Source: Lophium mytilinum (Eukaryota; Ascomycota; Dothideomycetes; Mytilinidiales; Mytilinidiaceae). Taken from it: DNA of 64,000 bases. Below are positions 58,601-64,000 of this stretch, one piece after another; the stretch's first letter is position 1, and each line of letters begins with the position of its first letter. The notes under the pieces were generated by a model. The model was not told the DNA's origin and did not search any database. It saw only the letters and a program-made list of their open reading frames with translations. The stretch lies in the NCBI GenBank assembly GCA_010093605.1, contig MU004188.1:1818983-1882982 (forward strand), in the 5' to 3' direction. The position numbers and the translations under genes are program-made.

Positions 58601-59511
58601 GTCACGGTATCGGGAGAAACTCCGCGGCGGAGCATGTTCGAGTAGACATCGAGAGCTTTGGGAACCACCTGGTGCTTGGACTTGGGAAGCTTGATGGCAG
58701 CCGAAAGAAGCGCATTGTAAGCAGATGTCGACGGCTTAACGCCAGTGCGGAGCATCGACTCGAAAACAGCTGGAATCTCGGCATAGTGGTGGCCTTCGGC
58801 GAGCTTGTTGAGCTGCTCGGTGTAAACATCAATCTCCGAAACACTGGTGGCTAGGCTTGAACCAGTACGGCTCAGGGGTAGAGAGGAGGCGACCTCGGAC
58901 TCAACAGCAGGAGACTTCGCCACCACCTCCTCTACTAAGGGCTCTTCTTCGAATAGCTTCGGCGATGCATCTTGCTTGGCTTTCGCCACTTCTTTCGCAA
59001 GATTCTCGTCAATCTGCGCAAGAGCAAAATCCTCCGCCTTTCCTTCGCTAACAACTTTCCTGAAGTCATCTACCGTGCTTGTGCTGTATGCGCGGCTGAT
59101 GCCGGCTCGAGCGGGGAGAGGCTCAGCGACATCTTCAACTGCAACAGTGTCCTTGGCGGCGGCCTTGGAGTCTGGCGCAGCTGCCGGAGGCTTCCATTCA
59201 ATCCGCTTGCGAAATTGGAACTGTTCCCACTCCTTCTCTTCAACTTTCTGGTGCTTTTGCCACGCGGCGTAATAGGCGGCTAGACCGGAGTCTGCCTGGT
59301 TATTCGCAGGCTTGACAGCATTGTTCGCGTGGGCCGAATTCGACGCGAAAGCAGTGTGAGTTCGAACTGAGACGGGCTTTCCGAAGCGGTCCTGGAGATT
59401 CGAGCTGAAGGGCCCGTTCTGCGAGGTGTAGGCGACGAGGGATTGAGGTGTACCGTGGGTGAAACTCTTAACGAGATTCTGGCGCGCGAGAGCGAAGCTC
59501 TTAAAGACCAT
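55651..59511 (-). CDS. Mitochondrial pentatricopeptide-repeat protein (Cya-5-like translation factor)
   Basis: Single exon, 1286 aa. A basic, Ser/Thr-rich N-terminus without acidic residues in the first roughly 40 positions (MVFKSFALARQNLVKSF) fits a mitochondrial presequence. About ten or more 35-residue PPR helices in two blocks, residues about 235-500 and 870-1270, for example STSAYNALLSAAIKL, VTYSTLIEVL, SFLYNALIGKLGKARRIDD, SVTYGTIVNALCRVSDEKFA, THTYKLLIDTHA and VHYSSLIHAKG. Resembles Neurospora cya-5, needed for COX1 mRNA maturation or translation; orthology is inferred from size and layout. No nuclease or other catalytic domain. Confidence 0.85.
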   Translation of the reverse strand: MVFKSFALARQNLVKSFTHGTPQSLVAYTSQNGPFSSNLQDRFGKPVSVRTHTAFASNSAHANNAVKPANNQADSGLAAYYAAWQKHQKVEEKEWEQFQFRKRIEWKPPAAAPDSKAAAKDTVAVEDVAEPLPARAGISRAYSTSTVDDFRKVVSEGKAEDFALAQIDENLAKEVAKAKQDASPKLFEEEPLVEEVVAKSPAVESEVASSLPLSRTGSSLATSVSEIDVYTEQLNKLAEGHHYAEIPAVFESMLRTGVKPSTSAYNALLSAAIKLPKSKHQVVPKALDVYSNMLRRGVSPDTVTYSTLIEVLSIRSLEVMSMKQELEEKRTRYGGMEEEGRFMLHSNATEYEILGEDDSLSYAVKLFDVATVNKLSRSFDEMTYRVLVSACAESDRVEDMVRIFAHMESRNVIPCADMFVPMIHAFGKCGDLRSAVECYDEYKALAIANDNGDISLSRKDNDVYASLIKAYVICGRTEGGQKFLSKIEEALLDPAEAAPLRDIVGLKAFVPEAVRNLSFTEALDQAEKLGAEARTIAMAAISIRAADTNNIDIATKAFQELPDNTDLSRVAMAMGAMHVRNGNIEAAESFWKLLEFSITKPQFIEFTTMHTIGLIGSGQSEQGLRQSRQMFSRIRDSQNQSNQAKMEIVEQIDEAVEVIGQFMEKRAIFLPVRATMELMWTMIENGGLVTPVAAHLLAGMGPDGIAQLHWKDLTLLMQVQSGMILNTSVIDVGHAARFAHLLEVVASSGTPTEQLTSSLVEQVLVKLDRPDLQHRWYSYKHPAPEPVYAPAQYPNFAHPAPIPATPAYEDSFDPYAATTDNKGSVAVTDLLEKTHGRSSSHLNEALMKFKNMRRAGRHPRFFTYAKLITAAAKEDRLNLAHDILALAKQDVPLLPQYRIVRYGWVTILDAMVAACLTTGQRGLAAQYHQDLLEMGAAPSANTFGLYITTLKESTKTFDEATEAVKIFLRAKTEGVEPSSFLYNALIGKLGKARRIDDCLFYFSEMRNLGIRPTSVTYGTIVNALCRVSDEKFAEELFEEMEGMPNYKPRPAPYHSLMQFFLTTKRDRGKVLAYYERMRSKKIEPTTHTYKLLIDTHATLEPVDMEAAEAILAQIRQSGGIPEAVHYSSLIHAKGCVLHDMAGARKLFDTVLADHRIRPQACLYQALFEAMVANHQIADTENILQDMRRRGVDMTPYIANSLIHGWALTKNIEKAKAIYDNVSVDKREPSTYEAMTRAFMAVEDRNSAMAVVNEGLSRGYPAAVAGKILELVGGGRPAVNPTGEASA

Positions 59512-60826
59512 TTAGGAGATGGATAAGCCCTTCAATTTGGAAGGGTGAGACTGCAAGGGATCAGTATGTGGACTCGAGCTCGACGGGGGGAAACTCGGTG
59601 CTGTCGTACTATTATTCTCAAGGCGCGATGTTGATGCAGGTTCATTTGACGACAACAGGCCGTCAAAGAACGCGCTGAAGGGGGTATAGGTTGAAGGGTT
59701 TGGGGTATGGAGTGTGGGCGGCGCGGTGGCAGGTAGGAACAGCAAGCAAAACAAGCGTCCCGAGTCTAATGAGAAGAGTGAAAAATTAGGAGGGTATAAT
59801 GAAGGATGGCAGAGCTAGCCTGAGGACAGGTAGACAGCTTGCAGGCTGGGTAATGAAAAGGAAAGGTGTGTGGTGGTGACGACTGCTAGGTGCCGCGTCT
59901 CCAAAAAGTAGACCCGAATTCTTCCTTGCGTCTAACTCGGTTCGGGGATACGATGACACGTGCACCAGGGGGCTTTGTAAAGGGCCCAGGCTGGATATGC
60001 ATAATTTGGAGCTGTGAGAAAGTAGCTCTGGGCATTGTAGCCAGTCTAGCGAATATAGCATCGCGGATTAAGAGACACCACAGGCAATTCAGCTTTAGGT
60101 GTCGCACATGGACGTCGCGAGGGGCCAAAAGAAGGTTTACACTTTCCGACACCTCCTATGGTTCAGATAGACAGTTACATATGTGTTTTGAGTGCGACAT
60201 TCAACTGCAGTTGTCAAGTTTGGATGACCTTCCCTTCGTTCTTTGCGCCTTGAAACACCGGAGGCATTCAGATGGCTAAACTGCAGAATTGTGAGTGGCA
60301 GGCTGGGCGTGTGGCTTTCGATCTCGAAATTCGCGCACAGGGGCGCAGCTGGGAGAAGAACATCGGCGACGGCGACAGAAGACCACCGACCGCCCGTCCT
60401 CAAGCACTGAGTCACCGCCGCGATTAGTTGCACGAGTATTCTGCGGAAGAGCTGCTGCACCCCGCCCCAAGAGCCCGTCTTTGAGGCTTCGCGGGCTTCC
60501 TGTTTGGCGGCCTCCCTCCACCTGACGCGGCATCCAACGGCCTTCCCCGTCCAATCCGCGGGCTGTCAACTGGCACAAAGGCCTGCTCCAGCCCTGCGTC
60601 CCAGCTCCACGGCTCCAGTGACGCGAACGGGAGACAGTGCCGGAATTCTGACAAGCTTCCCCACGTCCCAAGTCCGGCAGGACGGAGGCCACTCACCATA
60701 AGCTGAGGTCACAAGAGCTCTCCAGCTTTTCCGCCCTACATCAATCAGGTATCGCCGGTGAGAAGTGGCTCCCACAATCTACCGCAACACGAAGATCGAT
60801 ACCCATATCCAACCCCATCATCTGCC
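59512..60826. other. Divergent upstream region, no gene seen
   Basis: 1.3 kb between the PPR and phosphomevalonate kinase starts. GC-rich at 60290-60700, giving long but unsupported frames on both strands. Confidence 0.6.
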
Positions 60827-62612
60827 ATGGCTGCCGCGCTCTCCCGGAAGGCTGTGTCTGCGCCCGGAAAGGTCCTGCTAGCTGGAGGCTATCTCGTGCT
60901 GGACCGCGAGCATACGGGCCTCGTCTTTGGTCTGGACGCCCGCATCCATGTCCACATCGAGCCGCTGCAGACCAGCCAGGGCGTCGTGCTCTCCGAGATC
61001 ATTGTCAAATCGCCACAGTTCCTGAATGCCAATTGGGAGTATGGCTACAGGCTGACCGAGGGCGAGGGCGGCATTGCTGTTACTCAGCTCAGAGTGTGAG
61101 TGGTTTGCAATTTCCGTCTTCTCCAGGGATTCTCCTCGGTCTATTGAGCATTGTCTCACATGCTTGCATGCACCTTGGCAGGTACTAGCACCATGGCAGG
61201 AGTTGAGGAACTGCCTTTTGAGAACTAGTCCTCTAGCTGCGATCGTATTGTATTGTCCTAGTCCATCACGTTTATGTCGTTCCTCCTTCCAATCTCATAC
61301 CTTTGTACAAGTGTTGTCAAATTTCGGTTCTTGCACATGTTTTTTAATCTTAGTCACGTGGTGTTCAATTTCCGTCTATTAGCGTTCAGTCATTCCTTTT
61401 GGCCTATCTTTTCTTTCTTCAATAGGGATATTCAAGTATGCATCAGACTTTGACGCGTCTGATCAAAACGTCTCATTGCCCGTGCTCACACTTCACAGCT
61501 CCGTCGATGACCCCCTCCTCCGGAACCCCTTTGTTGAAACTGCGCTCAGCTATGCCCTGACATACATTTCGACATCACTACCACACCACCTTATCCAGCC
61601 CGCTTCAATCTCAATCATAGCAGACACAGACTACTACTCGCAACCTGCCAAACGCTCTGCGTCCAACTCCCGCTTCCTCAACTTCGATGTACCTCTCTGG
61701 GACGCCCACAAGACCGGTCTCGGATCCTCCGCAGCCCTCGTAACTGCCTTCACAGGTGCTCTTCTGGCCCACTACCTCCCCAAATCCCGATTCGATCTAA
61801 CCACCGACACGGGACGCCAACGACTCCACAACCTCTCCCAAGCAGCCCATTGCGCTGCCCAAGGCAAAGTCGGCTCTGGCTTCGATGTCGCTTCCGCAGT
61901 ATACGGATCTTGTCTCTACAAGCGCTTTTCTCCTTCCATACTTCAGTCACACGGCGAGCCCGGCACTCCTCTATTCAGCAAGAAACTGAAGGCCCTTGTC
62001 GACGAAAACGGCGTGAAATGGGATACCGAGATCGTAAAATCCGCCGTCGACATCCCCAAGGGATTGAGACTGGTCATGTGTGATGTCGACTGCGGCTCCA
62101 AGACGCCTGGCATGGTGAAGAAAGTGCTACAGTGGCGGAAAGAGAAGCCCGAGGAGGCCGAAAAGATCTGGAGCGAGCTTCAGAAACGCAATGACGGACT
62201 GGCTGCTGAATTAGTGCGATTGTCAAAATCGAACTCAACCGAGTATTCCGAGCTTCGCGAATGCATCGCCAGAATTCGAGCGCTTATTCGCGAAATGTCG
62301 GAGGCCTCTGGCGTGCCGATTGAGCCCGAAGAACAGACGCAGTTGCTGGACACCTGCTCAAAGATCCCCGGGGTCGTTGGGGGTGTGGTTCCAGGAGCTG
62401 GAGGCTATGATGCTGTTTCTTTGCTCGTTGAGAACAAGCCTGACGTTATTGAGAGCATAAAGAAGGCATTGGCAGACTGGAAAGTCAACGAGGGAGTAGA
62501 CACGGGCGCCGTGACGATCGGTAAGGTTAGTATGCTTGGTGTGAGGGAGGAGATGGAAGGGGTAAGATTAGAGGATCCCACGATGTACGGCGAATGGGTT
62601 GAGGGGCATTGA
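60827..62612 (+). CDS. ERG8: Phosphomevalonate kinase
   Basis: Phosphorylates mevalonate-5-phosphate in the mevalonate/ergosterol pathway. Exon 1 60827-61093 and exon 2 from about 61437 to 62612 give about 480 aa. The intron, about 343 nt, is far longer than others here. The obvious acceptor AATAG at 61425 does not fit the phase of either good donor (61094, 61096), so 61437 was taken; a small extra exon is possible. Start: ALSRKAVSAPGKVLLAGGYL, the GHMP N-terminus. NPFVETALSYALTY, the ATP loop TGLGSSAALVT (about 182-189), QGKVGSGFDVASAVYGS and the C-terminal PGAGGYDAVSLLV are all family blocks. Catalytic motifs intact. Confidence 0.92.
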
Positions 62613-63637
62613 CGACGTCTTGCCATCTGGACTTTGCAATTGAGACCTTGAGAACGGGTTGATTCTAGATAGATATCCTGCAGTGTTTGACAGCCTTCAA
62701 CCGGTTTGAGGTTTGTCAAAAGTGCGATTGAACCTCGGTCTCGGTTGCTGCGCATCGAGATCGTTGAAGCCCCTTCCGAATATCAGGGATTCAAAAGTAA
62801 CGCTATCCCACCCTCTGATATCGTGATGCATCAACGAAATAAAGATAAAGTCCATTGTGTCGTTGCCTTGAAATACAAAACTAGCAATCTCCGAATTAAG
62901 GGAGTCGACATTGGGTGTAACAACCTCCCCGCTTACTAATAGCCATATTCGGCCTCTGGTGATTCCAAACGTCCTGACGTCGATTCTACGTCCGCGTGTC
63001 GGCTTTAGTGAATCTTGGACCAAACCAGACGGGCTGTACCCAAATCCCATCTGACAGCGATAACAATAGCGTGATAGGGCTGCCAAATTTATCTAGCTAT
63101 TTGTCAAGTGATCGGGCCAGACTGCTCGCATGCACGTACAGAATGCAGAAGAAGCAGCGGAGACGGAGGAAATACCGTCATGCAGGGGCGATAGGATCAT
63201 GCTTCTCGCTGCGCGCGCCTTGAAATTGCAAGGGGAGCGTCGCCGTCGCGATGAAAAGGAGTTCACTCCGTCGCAGGCGAGATAGTCGGGAGAAAGAACA
63301 GCAAAAAGCGGCTAAGCACTGTCTGCCGCGACCGTCCAGGCCTTGTGTCGGTTTCCTTGTGGTGACATGTTCAACTAAGCCTTTCAGGTGGTGTGGAGAA
63401 AATCGCCCTAAACCCATAAGCCTGACACCCTGACTCCCGCGACAAGCCAATCCTCAATACCGCCCATGTGCAACAACACCCGCCAATCCACCCAATTCTC
63501 ACCAACAAACACCGTCGCTCATTCTGAAGCCCGCCGCGCAGAACGTCCCGTCGTTCGCTCACCGCCGTCCCCTCGTTTTCCCCGTCTCCGTTCTCCCCGC
63601 GGCTCTTACCAGCCCCCTGGTCCTCCTCAGCTGAGAA
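62613..63637. other. Intergenic, no gene seen
   Basis: 1 kb: 3' flank of ERG8 and promoter of the last gene. C-rich just before 63638. No supported feature. Confidence 0.6.
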
Positions 63638-64000
63638 ATGGCGACGTCGTCCGAGCAACTCCCAGTGATCGCGCCGAACGCAAATCTGCCAGCGCAGCAG
63701 CCTCTATCGGAAGGTTCGGAGGGTGCTGCGCGAGGTACCACGCCAGTTGAGATGCGGACGCTGGCATCAGCGTCACAATCTACTGCGCAGCCCATATCCT
63801 CCGGTCCTCCTCAACTATCACTACCAGCGAAGGGAGAGTCGTCATTGTCGCAGGATATAGCGGAGGCAAGGTCGGAAGGGGCAACACCAACACAGGCGAT
63901 TACAGTGCAACCATCATCCTCAACTGCGCAGATCGGTGAAGCTCCTGCCCTCACAAACACTATGACGAATGAGGGAATCGGGCCCAATACAGATAGTCCG
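63638..64000 (+). CDS. Unidentified protein, N-terminal part (runs off window)
   Basis: From ATG 63638 the frame is open for 121 codons to the window edge. The sequence is low-complexity, rich in Ser, Ala, Pro, Gln and Thr (MATSSEQLPVIAPNANLP, later QPSSSTAQIGEAP), typical of the disordered N-terminus of a fungal regulatory protein. No domain is visible yet. The composition and open frame argue for a real gene, but an exon/intron border could lie anywhere. Confidence 0.5.
   Translation, partial: MATSSEQLPVIAPNANLPAQQPLSEGSEGAARGTTPVEMRTLASASQSTAQPISSGPPQLSLPAKGESSLSQDIAEARSEGATPTQAITVQPSSSTAQIGEAPALTNTMTNEGIGPNTDSP

Noticed and set aside
60276-60692. Overlapping long frames on both strands before ERG8
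   Set aside because: GC-rich promoter region giving frames on both strands; none resembles a protein family.

Overview
The window is nuclear DNA of a filamentous ascomycete (Pezizomycotina). Genes carry short GT-AG introns of about 45-95 nt, often with a CTAAC-like branch site. Fungal signatures include a Zn2Cys6 regulator, a CFEM protein, an Ssk2-type MAPKKK, a cya-5-like PPR protein and a divergent homogentisate dioxygenase/fumarylacetoacetase pair. Dothideomycetes is my best guess, but that is inference. I see 24 protein genes, two of them cut by the window edges, plus one intron-containing tRNA-Leu. There is no CRISPR array, no rRNA and no clear retroelement or virus copy. All exon borders were read by eye from splice signals, reading frame and family resemblance.

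Layout. 0-5.4 kb: the 3' part of a divergent protein kinase, then the tyrosine-catabolism pair FAH (-) and HGD (+). 5.4-9.1 kb: the splicing factor CUS2 with repeat debris on both sides. 9.1-20.3 kb: a Mep2-type ammonium transporter (-), a 5.2-kb stretch with no recognisable gene, and the HOG-pathway MAPKKK (+). 21.9-33.3 kb: an MFS transporter, EMC5, a DUF5519 ('luciferase'-type) protein, SAS10/UTP3 divergent from 3-ketodihydrosphingosine reductase, and a GPI-type wall protein. 35.7-43.8 kb: a CFEM protein, two tandem BTB/POZ paralogues, a secreted CHRD-type protein and a conserved fungal protein of unknown function. 44.8 kb: tRNA-Leu(UAG).

45.2-53.7 kb is the most unusual part. An amidohydrolase-2 homologue, a Zn2Cys6 regulator, an isocitrate-lyase homologue and a PLP aminotransferase sit in alternating orientation, as in a small regulated catabolic cluster. 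Two of these enzymes have lost residues normally needed for catalysis: the amidohydrolase lacks most of its metal/catalytic positions, and the lyase lacks the KKCGH cysteine. From 55.6 kb on come a mitochondrial PPR protein, phosphomevalonate kinase and the start of an unidentified gene.

A second theme is a small dispersed repeat with a 41-42 bp core bounded by CAGTG...(A/G)CTG inverted ends. I find six copies (5.4, 5.6, 8.1, 8.7, 22.9 and 54.6 kb). One lies in an expanded intron of the MFS gene and one starts 8 bp after the HGD stop codon. A related tandem array occupies 5.47-6.2 kb.
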